In this document: positions 50,311 to 59,778 of the stretch, one piece after another
How the letters are laid out: the number at the start of each line of letters is the position of its first letter
How positions within the stretch are numbered: position 1 is the first letter of the stretch
Assembly: GCA_035308365.1 (NCBI GenBank)
Contig: DATGGU010000005.1
Coordinates: forward strand, 112,205 to 176,204
Source: PALSA-505 sp035308365
Lineage (GTDB): Bacteria; Actinomycetota; Actinomycetes; Streptosporangiales; Streptosporangiaceae
DNA length: 64,000 bases
Direction of reading: 5' to 3'
Program-made: the position numbers and the translations under genes
The notes under the pieces: generated by a model
Told to the model about the DNA's origin: nothing
Seen by the model: the letters and a program-made list of their open reading frames with translations, nothing else
The model's database searches: none

Positions 50311-50829
50311 GTGGTGGCCGATGATCTGGACATGCGGCTCGTCGAGCTGCTTCGGGACGAGCCCAGGGTCGGCGTGCTCGAGGCGTCCAGGCGGCTGGGG
50401 GTAGCGCGCGGGACCGTGCAGGCGCGGCTGGACCGGATGCTGGCCCGCGGGGTGATCACCGGCTTCGGCCCGGACATCGACCCGGCCGCCCTCGGGTTCG
50501 ACGTCACCGCGTTCGTGACCCTGGAGATCCGCCAGGCCGGTGGGCACGACCCGGTGGCCCATGGCCTGGCCGCGATCCCCGAGGTGCTGGAGGTACACAC
50601 GATCACCGGCACCAGTGACATGCTCTGCCGGGTCGTCGCCAGGACGAACGCGGATCTGCAGCGGGTGATCGACGCGATCGTCGACGTCGGCGGCGTGGTC
50701 AGGGCGTCCACGGTGATCGCGCTGGACACCCCGCTGCCCTACCGGGTGCTGCCCCTGGTGCGCGCGGCCGCCACCTCCCGGGCTCGGGCCGGACGGGCCA
50801 ACGGCGTGGACAACGCGCTCGCCGAGTGA
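50311..50829 (+). CDS. Lrp/AsnC family transcriptional regulator
   Basis: 172 aa from GTG 50311 (GTG 50314 also fits). N-terminal helix-turn-helix LRDEPRVGVLEASRRLGVARGTVQARLDRML, then a RAM (ACT-like) effector domain: VTAFVTLEIRQAG, GLAAIPEVLEVHTITGTSDMLCRVVARTNADLQRVIDAI. Lrp-type proteins respond to amino acids. GGGGA is 5-8 bases upstream. A longer open frame upstream was rejected because it crosses promoter-like sequence. Confidence 0.88.
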   Translation: MVADDLDMRLVELLRDEPRVGVLEASRRLGVARGTVQARLDRMLARGVITGFGPDIDPAALGFDVTAFVTLEIRQAGGHDPVAHGLAAIPEVLEVHTITGTSDMLCRVVARTNADLQRVIDAIVDVGGVVRASTVIALDTPLPYRVLPLVRAAATSRARAGRANGVDNALAE

Positions 50830-50992
50830 TACCTCGCTTCTAGCCCGTAGTTCCCCCAACGGCATACCGACATAGGCGCTGATCAGGTAAAACATCCTCA
50901 GCCCATGACTACGTAGTCATGTAACTTCTGCGATCAAGGGTTCTGCCACCTGGTCAAACACGTCGGCCAATCAGCTTGGGGGGAACTTCGGT

Positions 50993-51661
50993 CTAGCGGC
51001 TGGGCTTTGCGCCCGCCGGGTCCGGGCCCTGGCCGGCCCGCCGCAGCGCGGCGGCGGCCGGCGAGGCGCCGCTGGTGAGCTCACGAGCAACGCCCAGCAC
51101 CGCCGAGCGCAGCTCGCATGGGTCCTGCGTGTCATCGTGGAACAGCATCCAGCCGATGCTCAGGCCGCTGGCCGCCACAGCGGCGCGTACCCGCTCGTGC
51201 AGCGAAGCACCCGGCCCGGTGAGCAGGTCGGTGATGGAGTTCATCCGCTCACGGAAGAGCCGGCCGCGCTCCTTGACGGACTTGCCGGCGAGCGCCGCCT
51301 GGTTCTGATGCAGCATCTTGTAGACCTTGTGGCCGCCGATCACGATGTCCAGGTAGCGGACCAGGATCTCGTCGCGCACCTCTTGTGTCCTGGGCTGGCT
51401 CTGGCCCCAGGCGATGAGCTCGTCCACCTGGCCGAAGTAGTCGTCAACCAGGCTGTGCAGAATGTCGTCCTTGGACTTGAAGTGGTAGTACAGCGCCGCC
51501 TTGGTGACGCCGAGCCGCTCGGCGATTTCCCTGAGGGAGGTCTTGTCATAGCCCTGCTCGGTGAACAGCTCGACCGCGATGGCCTGAATCCTGGACCGCG
51601 TGTCGCCGCGTTCCATCGGTTCATCGCCCTCGGGCGGAGGGACGCTTGCTGCCTCGCTCAT
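50993..51661 (-). CDS. TetR family transcriptional regulator
   Basis: 222 aa. The N-terminal helix-turn-helix IQAIAVELFTEQGYDKTSLREIAERLGVTKAALYYHFKSKDDIL is typical; the remainder is the variable helical ligand-binding domain. It is divergently transcribed from a 14-TM exporter across 120 bases holding a perfect palindrome, the usual layout of a TetR repressor controlling its efflux pump. A second in-frame ATG at MERGDTRSR could be the true start. Confidence 0.9.
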   Translation of the reverse strand: MSEAASVPPPEGDEPMERGDTRSRIQAIAVELFTEQGYDKTSLREIAERLGVTKAALYYHFKSKDDILHSLVDDYFGQVDELIAWGQSQPRTQEVRDEILVRYLDIVIGGHKVYKMLHQNQAALAGKSVKERGRLFRERMNSITDLLTGPGASLHERVRAAVAASGLSIGWMLFHDDTQDPCELRSAVLGVARELTSGASPAAAALRRAGQGPDPAGAKPSR

Positions 51662-51686
51662 CGTTCCAAATCTTACTTGACGGCCG

Positions 51687-51699
51687 GTTAGTAGCTAAC
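51687..51699. promoter_or_regulatory. Candidate TetR operator
   Basis: GTTAGTAGCTAAC is a perfect 5-3-5 palindrome midway between the divergent TetR gene and the MFS exporter. Imperfect flanking symmetry (ACTTG...CAAGT around it) extends the site. Position and symmetry suggest the repressor binds here. Confidence 0.5.
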
Positions 51700-51781
51700 A
51701 TAGCGTACTGACCGTGCTAGCCGGTTGGCAAGTAAGTGCCCACCCGGCCATCAGCCCAGGGCCGAGCGAGGAGGCTGGACA

Positions 51782-53335
51782 GTGACAGCGGCGCATGCCG
51801 AGAGTGAAGCCGTGGTGCCTTCGGGAGCCAGGCGCGAGGTCCTGATCGTGCTGCCGGGCCTGCTGCTCGCGATCATGCTGGCGATGCTCGATCAGCTCAT
51901 CGTGAGCACCGCGCTGCCACGCATCGTCGGGAGCCTGGGCGGCGTGACCCACCTGTCCTGGGTGGTCACCGCCTACGTCCTGGCCTCCACGATCACCACG
52001 CCGCTGTACGGCAAGCTCGGCGACATGTACGGCCGCAAACGGCTGCTCATGATCGCCATCGTGGTGTTCCTGATCGGCTCGGCGCTGTCCGGCCTGTCGC
52101 AGACGATGGACCAGCTCATCGCCTTCCGGGCGATCCAGGGCCTGGGCGCCGGCGGCCTGCTGACCGGGGCCATCGCGACCCTCGGCGACATGGTGCCGCC
52201 CCGGGAGCGCGGCCAGTACATGGGCTACATGATGGCCGCGATGATGGTGGCCATGATCGCCGGCCCGCTGGTCGGCGGCTACATCACCGACACCCTGTCC
52301 TGGCACTGGATCTTCTACATCAACATGCCGGTCGGCGGCGCCGCCCTCATCTACCTGGCGCTGACCCTGCACATGCCCCGGCGCAAGGTGCAACACAAGA
52401 TCGACTACCTGGGAGCCGGCCTGCTGGCCATCGCGGCGACCTCGATCGTCCTGCTGACCACCTGGGGTGGCGTCCAGTACGCCTGGGGCTCGCCGGAGAT
52501 CCTCAGCCTCGGCGCGATAGCCATCGTCTCCGCCGTGCTGTTCTGCCTGGCCGAGAGCCGGGCGGCGGAGCCGATACTGCCGCTGCACATCTTCCGCAAC
52601 GGGAACTTCTCGCTGGCCTCGTCGATGAGCTTCCTGGTCGGCCTCATCCTGTTCGGCGCGCTGACCTTTCTGCCGCTGTACCAGCAGACCGTGCAGCATC
52701 TGTCGGCGACCGGCAGCGGGCTGATGCTGATCCCGATGATGTTCGGCTCGATGGTCACCACGATCCTGGCTGGCCAGGTGACCACCAGGACCGGCAAGTA
52801 CAAGATGTTTCCCATCATCGGCGCCGTCGGGATGGCGGCCGGGATGCTCCTGCTCACCGGCATCGGCGTGAACACCAGCCGGGTGACTTCAGGGCTCTAC
52901 TTCGCCGTCCTGGGCATCGGCATGGGCTTCCTGATGAACATAACCACGATCATCGTGCAGAACAGCGTGAACCCGCAGGACATGGGCGTGGCGAGCAGTT
53001 CCAGGACGTTCTTCCAGCAGATCGGCGGGTCGATCGGCGTGTCGGTCTTCGGCGCGATCTTCGCCCGGCGGCTGACCGAGGACCTGACCGCCCGGCTGCC
53101 CGGTATTCATCTGAACGCCGCCGGTGGGCAGCTCAGCCCGGTCGTGGTCAACCACCTGCCGCCGACGATCAAGCACGACGTCTTCTCCGCGATCTCGCAC
53201 GCGGTGCAGGGCGTGTTCATCTGGGCCGCACCGGCCGCAGGCCTGGTGTTCCTGCTGGCCTGGTTCGTCAAAGAGGTTCCGCTGCGCGGCCGGGCTCCCT
53301 CCGAAGAGAAGCCCGCCCCCGAACTCGTCGGCTGA
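51782..53335 (+). CDS. EmrB/QacA-type multidrug exporter (DHA2, 14 TM MFS)
   Basis: 517 aa with about 14 hydrophobic segments. Motif A GKLGDMYGRKRLL, motif C-like AGPLVGGYITDTLSWHWIFYIN and the opening ALPRIVGSLGGVTHLSWVVTAYVLA identify DHA2 proton antiporters. It exports drugs or metabolites; substrate unknown. GTG 51782 follows GAGGAGG. Probably repressed by the divergent TetR protein. A 13-bp hairpin terminator follows. Confidence 0.9.
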   Translation: MTAAHAESEAVVPSGARREVLIVLPGLLLAIMLAMLDQLIVSTALPRIVGSLGGVTHLSWVVTAYVLASTITTPLYGKLGDMYGRKRLLMIAIVVFLIGSALSGLSQTMDQLIAFRAIQGLGAGGLLTGAIATLGDMVPPRERGQYMGYMMAAMMVAMIAGPLVGGYITDTLSWHWIFYINMPVGGAALIYLALTLHMPRRKVQHKIDYLGAGLLAIAATSIVLLTTWGGVQYAWGSPEILSLGAIAIVSAVLFCLAESRAAEPILPLHIFRNGNFSLASSMSFLVGLILFGALTFLPLYQQTVQHLSATGSGLMLIPMMFGSMVTTILAGQVTTRTGKYKMFPIIGAVGMAAGMLLLTGIGVNTSRVTSGLYFAVLGIGMGFLMNITTIIVQNSVNPQDMGVASSSRTFFQQIGGSIGVSVFGAIFARRLTEDLTARLPGIHLNAAGGQLSPVVVNHLPPTIKHDVFSAISHAVQGVFIWAAPAAGLVFLLAWFVKEVPLRGRAPSEEKPAPELVG

Positions 53336-53349
53336 CACCCCTGGATCGC

Positions 53350-53379
53350 CTGGCCCGCCTCTCCGCAGAGGCGGGCCAG
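53350..53379. terminator. 13-bp terminator hairpin between convergent MFS and greA
   Basis: CTGGCCCGCCTCT (53350-53362) pairs perfectly with AGAGGCGGGCCAG (53367-53379) around CCGC. Confidence 0.85.
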
Positions 53380-53468
53380 ACGGGCGAAGCAGGGCAATGG
53401 CGAAGCCGACCGAAGGTCAGTGAGCATGCGTGGCCGCAACGAGCAGCACCGGCCGGCCGCGCAGCCGC

Positions 53469-53969
53469 TTACATGCCTGCGTAGGGGACGGCGTCGAGGA
53501 TCTCGACCGTGGCGCTGCGGCCGTTCGGCAGGTTGTACGTCGCCTTCTCGCCGACCTTCTTGCCGGATATGGCAGCGCCCAGTGGCGAACGCGGCGAGTA
53601 GACGTCGATGGGGGCGCCGCTTTCCTCGCGCGAGGCGAGCAGGAAGGTGACCTCGTCATCGTCCCGCTCGAACCGGACGGTCACCGTCATCCCCGGCCCG
53701 ACCACGCCCTCGGTGCGGGGCGGCTCACCGACCCTGGCACTGGCCAGGATGTGCTGAAGCTGGTTGATCCGCGCCTCGATCTTGCCCTGCTCTTCCTTGG
53801 CGGCGTGGTACCCGCCGTTCTCCCGCAGGTCGCCTTCCTCGCGAGCAGCCTCGATCTTCTGCGCGATCTCTATCCGGCCCGTGCCCGTGAGGTGGTCAAG
53901 CTCGGACTTGAGCCGGTCATACGCTTCCTGGGTGAGCCAGGTAAGGCTGTCGTCACGAGTCTCGGTCAC
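53469..53969 (-). CDS. greA: Transcription elongation factor GreA
   Basis: 166 aa. N-terminal antiparallel coiled coil (WLTQEAYDRLKSELDHL to IEAAREEGDLRENGGYHAAKEEQGKIEARINQL) with the acidic tip, and a C-terminal FKBP-like domain (YSPRSPLGAAISGKKVGEKATYNLPNG). It rescues backtracked RNA polymerase by stimulating transcript cleavage. GTG 53969 has GGAG 6 bases upstream. In M. tuberculosis greA (Rv1080c) lies close to mca (Rv1082), as here, but the small gene between them (Rv1081c) is absent. Confidence 0.95.
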   Translation of the reverse strand: MTETRDDSLTWLTQEAYDRLKSELDHLTGTGRIEIAQKIEAAREEGDLRENGGYHAAKEEQGKIEARINQLQHILASARVGEPPRTEGVVGPGMTVTVRFERDDDEVTFLLASREESGAPIDVYSPRSPLGAAISGKKVGEKATYNLPNGRSATVEILDAVPYAGM

Positions 53970-54227
53970 GGGTAACTCCTCGAATGTGGTGCGGCATCGG
54001 ACACGCCGCCGGGCCTCGTAGTGACCCTGGGGGTAATCCTCTGAGGTTAACAAGGTCTTCCCAGTGCGGCGTCCAGTCAATCCCGGCGAGAGCACGGCAT
54101 TATGCACGCCGCGCCGCTGCCGGGTCAATGTGCCCGCTCGCGGGCGGTCTCACACTCCAGGAATTACGTCGCGTCACCGGCGCGTTTTCCTGGAGAATGA
54201 CTCGTCGTACAGCTGAGGGGATGAGCC

Positions 54228-55169
54228 TTGCCTGCATATACCGAGAGCTCCAGCACGCACGGGACGTGCGCCGACGATGACGGGGCAGCGCCACTGCGGC
54301 TTATGGCCGTGCACGCGCATCCCGACGATGAGTCGAGCAAGGGCGGTGCCACCATGGCCCGCTACGCGCGCGAGGGGGTGGAGGTACTCGTCGTCACGCT
54401 GACCGGCGGCGAGCGCGGCGACATTCTCAACAAGGCCATGGACCGGCCGGAGATCCGCGCCGACCTGGCCAGGGTCCGGCTCGCGGAGATGGAGCGGGCC
54501 CGCGAAATCCTCGGTGTGCAGCAGCGCTTCATGGGATTCATCGACTCAGGCCTGCCCGAGGGCGACCCGCTGCCGCCACTCCCGGAGGGTTGCTTCGCTC
54601 TGCTGCCGGTCGAGAAGGCCACCGAGCCGCTGGTCCGGGCGGTCCGCGAGTTCCGGCCGCACGTCATGCTCACCTACGACGAGCGGGGCGGCTACCCGCA
54701 CCCGGACCATGTGCAGTGCCACAACGTCAGCGTCGAGGCCTTCGACGCGGCGGCGGATCCGGACAGGTACCCCGGCACGGGTGAGCCGTGGCAACCTCTC
54801 AAGCTCTACTACTTCGCCAGCTTCCACCGGGCGCGCTTCCTGGCGCTGCACGAGGAGCTACTGCGCCGTGGGCTCGAATCGCCCTACACGGACTGGTTCG
54901 ACTCCTGGAAGGAGCGGGCCGACGAGCGCCGCGAACTGGAGATCACCACGCGGATAACCTGCGGCGACTACTTCCCGATCCGGGACATGGCGCTGAAGGC
55001 GCACGCCACCCAGGTCGACCCGGACGGCGCCTGGTTCGCCTGCCCCCTGGAGGTGCAGCAAGCGGCCTGGCCGACGGAGGACTACCATTTGGCTAGGTCG
55101 CTCACCGACACCGAGCTGCCCGAAGATGACCTGTTCGCAGGAATACGGGAGAAGGTGTGCTCGCAATAG
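54228..55169 (+). CDS. mca: Mycothiol S-conjugate amidase Mca
   Basis: 313 aa. LmbE-like zinc hydrolase: MAVHAHPDDESSKGG carries the His-Asp-Asp zinc and catalytic residues, and YPHPDHVQCHNVS a further ligand His. The length and the WFDSWKERADERRELEITTRI segment fit Mca rather than the deacetylase MshB. It cleaves mycothiol-toxin conjugates to mercapturates for export. TTG start with GAGGGG 7 bases upstream. Its presence implies a mycothiol-producing actinobacterium. Confidence 0.92.
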   Translation: MPAYTESSSTHGTCADDDGAAPLRLMAVHAHPDDESSKGGATMARYAREGVEVLVVTLTGGERGDILNKAMDRPEIRADLARVRLAEMERAREILGVQQRFMGFIDSGLPEGDPLPPLPEGCFALLPVEKATEPLVRAVREFRPHVMLTYDERGGYPHPDHVQCHNVSVEAFDAAADPDRYPGTGEPWQPLKLYYFASFHRARFLALHEELLRRGLESPYTDWFDSWKERADERRELEITTRITCGDYFPIRDMALKAHATQVDPDGAWFACPLEVQQAAWPTEDYHLARSLTDTELPEDDLFAGIREKVCSQ

Positions 55170-55381
55170 CACTGACTGGCTCATCGTCGTCCATCGCCAG
55201 TCAGGTCGAACCCGGGGTGCTGGGGTTCCTTATCGTGTTCGCCATGGCGGTTGCGCTGTACTTTCTGATTCGGTCGATGAACAAGCAACTGCGGAAGGTT
55301 GGGGCGGACAAGCGGACGTTCACCGGCTCTGGCGAGGAGAAGGCAGAGCTTCCTTCCAAGACGTCGCGGCGGGAGTCTTAG
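55157..55381 (+). CDS. Small membrane protein overlapping the mca end
   Basis: 74 aa from GTG 55157, overlapping mca by 13 bases. One helix (VLGFLIVFAMAVALYFLIRSM) and a charged tail (NKQLRKVGADKRTFTGSGEE). Position and layout match M. tuberculosis Rv1083, also a small membrane protein directly after mca. Function unknown. Confidence 0.7.
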   Translation: MLAIALTGSSSSIASQVEPGVLGFLIVFAMAVALYFLIRSMNKQLRKVGADKRTFTGSGEEKAELPSKTSRRES

Positions 55382-55569
55382 GGGCTTGGAAACGGCTTCG
55401 GGGACACCCGCTCGCCCTGCCGACTGACCGGCCGCGCCGAACGCCGGCTGCTCGGGCGGGTGCCCCCTTGCTCGTCTTGCATCTAGGCGGACTTCTTAGT
55501 GGGTGTCAGGCGATCGAGTGGCGTTAGCTCTGCGAGACTTGGTGGTCGGGCGTTTCTGGAGTCGGTCAA

Positions 55570-58500
55570 ATGCTGGTGGTCCACGGGGTTTGGGCTTACG
55601 GGGTGGCCTGTCTGTGGGCCGAGGACTCTGAGCTGCCAAGAACTGTTTCGCGGCCACCTGGTCGCGTGTCGAGGGCGCCTCGTGTGCATCCGTATGCCTG
55701 CGACACCGAGCGGCTTGCTGGAGTGGTGGCGGAGTTGCCTGGGGTGATGGGGGAGCTGGGGCGGAAGGCGGTTGAGGACGAGCTGACCTTGTGGTTGCCG
55801 TCGACCACGGACGGCCCGGTGGGGTCGCCGGAGTTGGGCGGGGAGGCCCGGGGGCGGGTTGGGTTGCGGGGGTGGCGGGTGCCGGTGCTGGGATTTGACG
55901 GTGGAGCGGTGGTTGAGCTGCTGGCTGGTGTGGAGGAAGAGGGCTGGCCGGCCGTGATGGGCGGGTCGTTGCGGTATCTGGCGGCGGTGGGGAGATTGGG
56001 GGTGGATCTGGCGGTTCGGGGGCGGGTGCTGCCGGGGCTGCGCAGGGACGGAGAAGGGTATGCGGCGCGGTGGCGGGTGGTGCTGGGTGGCGGTGACGCG
56101 GAGCGGGCTCGGGAGCTGGCGTCGGGAATGCCGGCGGTGTGGCGGGCGACGCGGGTTGAGGGGGAGGACTCGGCGCGGATATTGACCGGGGCGCTGGATG
56201 GGGTGGCTGATGCGACGGTACGGGATCGGTTGGGAGTGTTGCCGTTGCTGCCTGCGCGGCGGGGGCGGCGGCCGGTGCGGGTGCCGGTGGCTGAGCGGTG
56301 GCTGGCGGCGCTGACCGCTGCCGATCCGGTCATCGAAGTCGCGACTGCCGAGGATGAGGCGGAGGTTGCTGAGCTTGGGATTCAGCTCGATGAATGGCAT
56401 CGGGCTGCGGAGCTTCCGGCTGGGCCGGTGCGGACCTGTTTCCGGTTGGTGGAGCCGGATGTGGAAGATGACGGCCGGGGGACCGACTGGCGGGTTGAAT
56501 TCGCCCTGCAGTCCACGGACGATCCCAGCTTGCTGATGTCGGCGGATGACGTGTGGGCGGGGATGTCCACGGCCGGGCTCGCCGTGGGGATCCGGCACCC
56601 GGAGGAAGAACTGCTGGCCGGGCTCGGCCGGGCGGTGCGGTTGTTTCCCGAGCTGGAAACCGCGCTGCACACTGCCGCACCGGCCGAGGTATCCCTGGAT
56701 ACCGAGGGCGCGTTCGGTTTTCTGAAGCAGGCGGCACCGCTGCTGTCGGGGGCTGGGTTCGGGGTGCTGCTGCCGGACTGGGTGCGCAAGTCCCGGCTGG
56801 GGCTCAAGCTGACGACGCGCACCAGGGCGGCGTCCGCCGGTTCGGTGACCGACCCCAAGTTCGGGCTGAAAGATCTGGTCGACTTCCGCTACGACCTGGC
56901 CGTCGGGGACCAGGAGCTCGATCCCGCCGAACTGGCCGAGCTGGCCCGGCTCAAGGTCCCGCTGGTACGGCTGCGCGGGCAGTGGGTGGAGCTGGACGAC
57001 AGGCACCTGCGGGCCGCGCTGAAATTCCTGGAGCGAAGCCGGTCGGGCACTGCGCCGGCCGGTGACGCCCTGCTGGCTGGTCTGCAGGCCACCGGCGACG
57101 ACGACCTGCCCCTGGTCCAGGTGGACGCTGACGGCTGGCTCGGCGACCTGCTCTCCGGCCAGGCCGACCGCCGCCTCACCCCAGTACCCACCCCCGCCTC
57201 GTTCACCGGCACCCTGCGCCCCTACCAGGAGCGTGGGCTTGCCTGGCTGTCCTTCCTTGATGGGCTTGGTTTGGGGGGGATTCTGGCGGATTCGATGGGT
57301 TTGGGAAAGACCGTCCAGTTGCTCGGGCTGATGGCTCACGAGCGGGAGAACGGCGCGGTGGGTCTGGCTGAACGAAGTCCGGCGGAGATGCACCGAGTCG
57401 ACTCCTCCACCGTAATGAAGCCCTCTCTTCTTATTTGCCCTATGAGTCTGGTGGGCAATTGGGAACAGGAGGCAGCCAAGTTCACTCCGGGACTGAAGGT
57501 TTACGTGCATCACGGTGGGGATCGGCTGAGCGGGCACGAGCTTGCCGAGGCGCTGGCGGCGGCCGATCTGGTGATCACCACCTACGGGGTCGCGGCACGG
57601 GACCTGGAGGATCTGGCGAAGGTTCCGTGGGGGCGGGTTGTCTGCGACGAGGCGCAGAACATCAAGAACCATGCGACCCGGCAGGCCAAGGCGGTGCGCG
57701 GGCTGCCCGCGCGGTCCAGGATCGCGCTGACCGGGACGCCGGTGGAAAACCGGCTGAGCGACCTGTGGTCGATCATGGAATTTACCAACCCAGGGCTGCT
57801 CGGGCCGGCCGAGAAGTTCCGGCAGCGGTATGCCATCCCGATCGAGCGGGGCGCCGACGAGGAAGTCGCGGAGCGGCTCAAACGGCTCACCGGGCCATTC
57901 ATCCTGCGGCGGCTCAAGACCGACAAATCGATCATCTCTGACCTGCCGGAGAAGCAGGAGATGAAAATCTGGTGCAATCTGACCGCCGAGCAAGCGTCGC
58001 TCTATCAGGCGACCGTCTCGGACATGATGGCCAAGATCGAGACGGCTGAGGAAGGCATCGAGCGCCGGGGGCTGGTGCTGGCCACCATGGCCAAGCTCAA
58101 GCAGGTGTGCAACCATCCCGCGCACCTGCTCGGCGACGGATCACGGCTGCCTGGGCGGTCGGGCAAGCTGGCCCGGCTGGAAGAGATCTGCGACGAGGTC
58201 ATCGCCGAGGGCGACAAGGCATTGTGCTTTACGCAGTATGCGGAGTTCGGCTCGATGCTCCAGCCGCACCTGGCCGGGCGGCTCGGCTGCCCGGTGCTCT
58301 ACCTGCATGGTGGCACACCCAAGAAGCAGCGGGACGCCATGGTGGCAGCATTCCAGAAGATGAGCGAGCCCGCGGTGTTTCTGCTGTCGCTCAAGGCGGG
58401 CGGCACGGGGCTGAACCTTACCGCGGCCAGCCATGTGATCCACGTGGACCGGTGGTGGAACCCGGCGGTGGAGGACCAGGCGACCGACCGGGCGTTCCGG

Positions 58501-58698
58501 ATCGGCCAGCGCAAGGACGTGCAGGTGCGCAAGTTCGTCTGCGTCGGCACCCTGGAAGAGCGGATCGACGCGATGATCGAGGAAAAGAAGGCGCTGGCCG
58601 AGCGGATCGTCGGAACCGGCGAGGGTTGGCTGACCGAGCTGTCCGTGGCCGAGTTGCGCGAGGTGATCGCGCTATCGCCCGAGGCGGTGTCGCAGTGA
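55570..58698 (+). CDS. SNF2-family DEAD-like helicase (HelZ-type), paired with a SWIM protein
   Basis: 1042 aa. Residues 1-545 form the actinobacterial N-terminal region including a DUF3670-like domain (near LKDLVDFRYDLAVGDQELD). The SNF2 motor has ILADSMGLGKTVQLLGL (Walker A), LICPMSLVGNWEQEAAKF, VVCDEAQNIKNHATRQ (DEAQ), LTGTPVENRLSDLWSIMEF, and in the second lobe VFLLSLKAGGTGLNLTAA and DRAFRIGQRKDVQVRKFV. The first 800 bases have a GGG/GTT-rich codon style unlike the rest. It should translocate on double-stranded DNA; the biological role is unknown. Start ATG 55570 has GGAG 8 bases upstream. GTGA overlap with the SWIM gene. Confidence 0.9.
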   Translation: MLVVHGVWAYGVACLWAEDSELPRTVSRPPGRVSRAPRVHPYACDTERLAGVVAELPGVMGELGRKAVEDELTLWLPSTTDGPVGSPELGGEARGRVGLRGWRVPVLGFDGGAVVELLAGVEEEGWPAVMGGSLRYLAAVGRLGVDLAVRGRVLPGLRRDGEGYAARWRVVLGGGDAERARELASGMPAVWRATRVEGEDSARILTGALDGVADATVRDRLGVLPLLPARRGRRPVRVPVAERWLAALTAADPVIEVATAEDEAEVAELGIQLDEWHRAAELPAGPVRTCFRLVEPDVEDDGRGTDWRVEFALQSTDDPSLLMSADDVWAGMSTAGLAVGIRHPEEELLAGLGRAVRLFPELETALHTAAPAEVSLDTEGAFGFLKQAAPLLSGAGFGVLLPDWVRKSRLGLKLTTRTRAASAGSVTDPKFGLKDLVDFRYDLAVGDQELDPAELAELARLKVPLVRLRGQWVELDDRHLRAALKFLERSRSGTAPAGDALLAGLQATGDDDLPLVQVDADGWLGDLLSGQADRRLTPVPTPASFTGTLRPYQERGLAWLSFLDGLGLGGILADSMGLGKTVQLLGLMAHERENGAVGLAERSPAEMHRVDSSTVMKPSLLICPMSLVGNWEQEAAKFTPGLKVYVHHGGDRLSGHELAEALAAADLVITTYGVAARDLEDLAKVPWGRVVCDEAQNIKNHATRQAKAVRGLPARSRIALTGTPVENRLSDLWSIMEFTNPGLLGPAEKFRQRYAIPIERGADEEVAERLKRLTGPFILRRLKTDKSIISDLPEKQEMKIWCNLTAEQASLYQATVSDMMAKIETAEEGIERRGLVLATMAKLKQVCNHPAHLLGDGSRLPGRSGKLARLEEICDEVIAEGDKALCFTQYAEFGSMLQPHLAGRLGCPVLYLHGGTPKKQRDAMVAAFQKMSEPAVFLLSLKAGGTGLNLTAASHVIHVDRWWNPAVEDQATDRAFRIGQRKDVQVRKFVCVGTLEERIDAMIEEKKALAERIVGTGEGWLTELSVAELREVIALSPEAVSQ

Positions 58699-59561
58699 GC
58701 GAGTGGTCTGGCCGCCGCTGGCCGGAGCCGTCTCGGCCGATCCCGGTCGAGGGAGGCGTTCAGGCCCGCAGCAAGCGGGGGGCCATCGGTGAGCAGTGGT
58801 GGTCGCGCCGGTTCATCGACGTGCTGGAGTCCCTGGGCCTGAGCGGCAGGCTCGCCCGGGGCCGCAACTACGCCCGGCGGGGGCAGGTGATCGGTTTCGA
58901 ATTGACCACCGGCTACGTGACCGCGCAGGTGCAAGGATCACGGCCGAACCCGTACCGGGTGCGCATCCAGGTGCTGCCGCTCACCACCGGGCAATGGGAA
59001 CTGGTACAACGGGCGCTGGCCGCCCGCGCGCTGTTCCGGGCCAAGCTGCTCGCCGGGGAGATGCCGCACGAGATTGAGCAGGTGTTCGACGACTGCGGCA
59101 CCCCGCTGTTCCCCCGGTCCGCAGGGGACGTGCGGTCCTCGGCCGACATGATCATGTCCTGCTCCTGCCCGGACTGGGGCGTACCGTGCAAACACCTGGC
59201 CGCGGTCTGTTATGTGCTCGCCGAGGCCTTCGACGACGACCCGTTCGCTATGCTGGCCTGGCGCGGGCGGAGTCAGGAGGAACTGCTGGCCGCGCTGCGT
59301 CTCGCCGGCACCGGGGCCGGCGGGGCCGATGAGGCCCGCCCGGTGATCGACGTGCCCGGCCGGCCGCTCGCCGAGTGCCTGGACGGCTTCTGGGCGCCAG
59401 GCCTGAGCCCGGCCCGGCTGCGGGCGATGCCCACCGCCCCGGTAACCCCGCCGGACCTGCTGCTCCGCTCGTTCGAGCCACCGCCGATCGCCATCCGCGG
59501 CAAGGACCTGGCCGATCTGCTAGCCCCAGCCTACGAACACCTAGCCACCGACGACGCCTGA
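58695..59561 (+). CDS. SWIM zinc-finger domain protein
   Basis: 288 aa. The SWIM motif CxCx(n)CxH is in MIMSCSCPDWGVPCKHLAAVCYVLAEAF near residue 155. The N-terminal part (GEQWWSRRFIDVLESLGLSGRLARGRNYARRGQVIGFEL) is the conserved lead-in of proteins paired with SNF2 helicases across bacteria. The GTG start overlaps the helicase stop by 4 bases, so the two act together, with the SWIM finger likely binding DNA or protein. Confidence 0.92.
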   Translation: MSEWSGRRWPEPSRPIPVEGGVQARSKRGAIGEQWWSRRFIDVLESLGLSGRLARGRNYARRGQVIGFELTTGYVTAQVQGSRPNPYRVRIQVLPLTTGQWELVQRALAARALFRAKLLAGEMPHEIEQVFDDCGTPLFPRSAGDVRSSADMIMSCSCPDWGVPCKHLAAVCYVLAEAFDDDPFAMLAWRGRSQEELLAALRLAGTGAGGADEARPVIDVPGRPLAECLDGFWAPGLSPARLRAMPTAPVTPPDLLLRSFEPPPIAIRGKDLADLLAPAYEHLATDDA

Positions 59562-59576
59562 GCCCATGACATCGAA

Positions 59577-59765
59577 GCCGAGCGGCCAGCCTCCGCCCCG
59601 AGTCGAGCGGCCAACCCCGCCCCGAGTGGAGCGGCCAACCCCCCGCTCGGGTCGGGCGGCCAACCCCGTCCCGGGTCGAGCGATCACCCTCCGCCCGGGT
59701 CGAGCGGCCAGCCCCCGCCCGAGTCGGGCGGCCAACCCATCCCGAGTCGGGCGATCAACCCTAGC
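59577..59765. repeat. 24-25-bp intergenic minisatellite (GAGCGGCCAACCCC)
   Basis: About eight units of GAGCGGCCAACCCCGCCCCGAGTC type, each 23-25 bases, run from the SWIM stop codon to the hairpin at 59779. Units alternate GAGCGGCC, GGGCGGCC and GAGCGATC. Period variation argues against coding. Confidence 0.85.
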
Positions 59766-59778
59766 CCGCATCGTGGGG

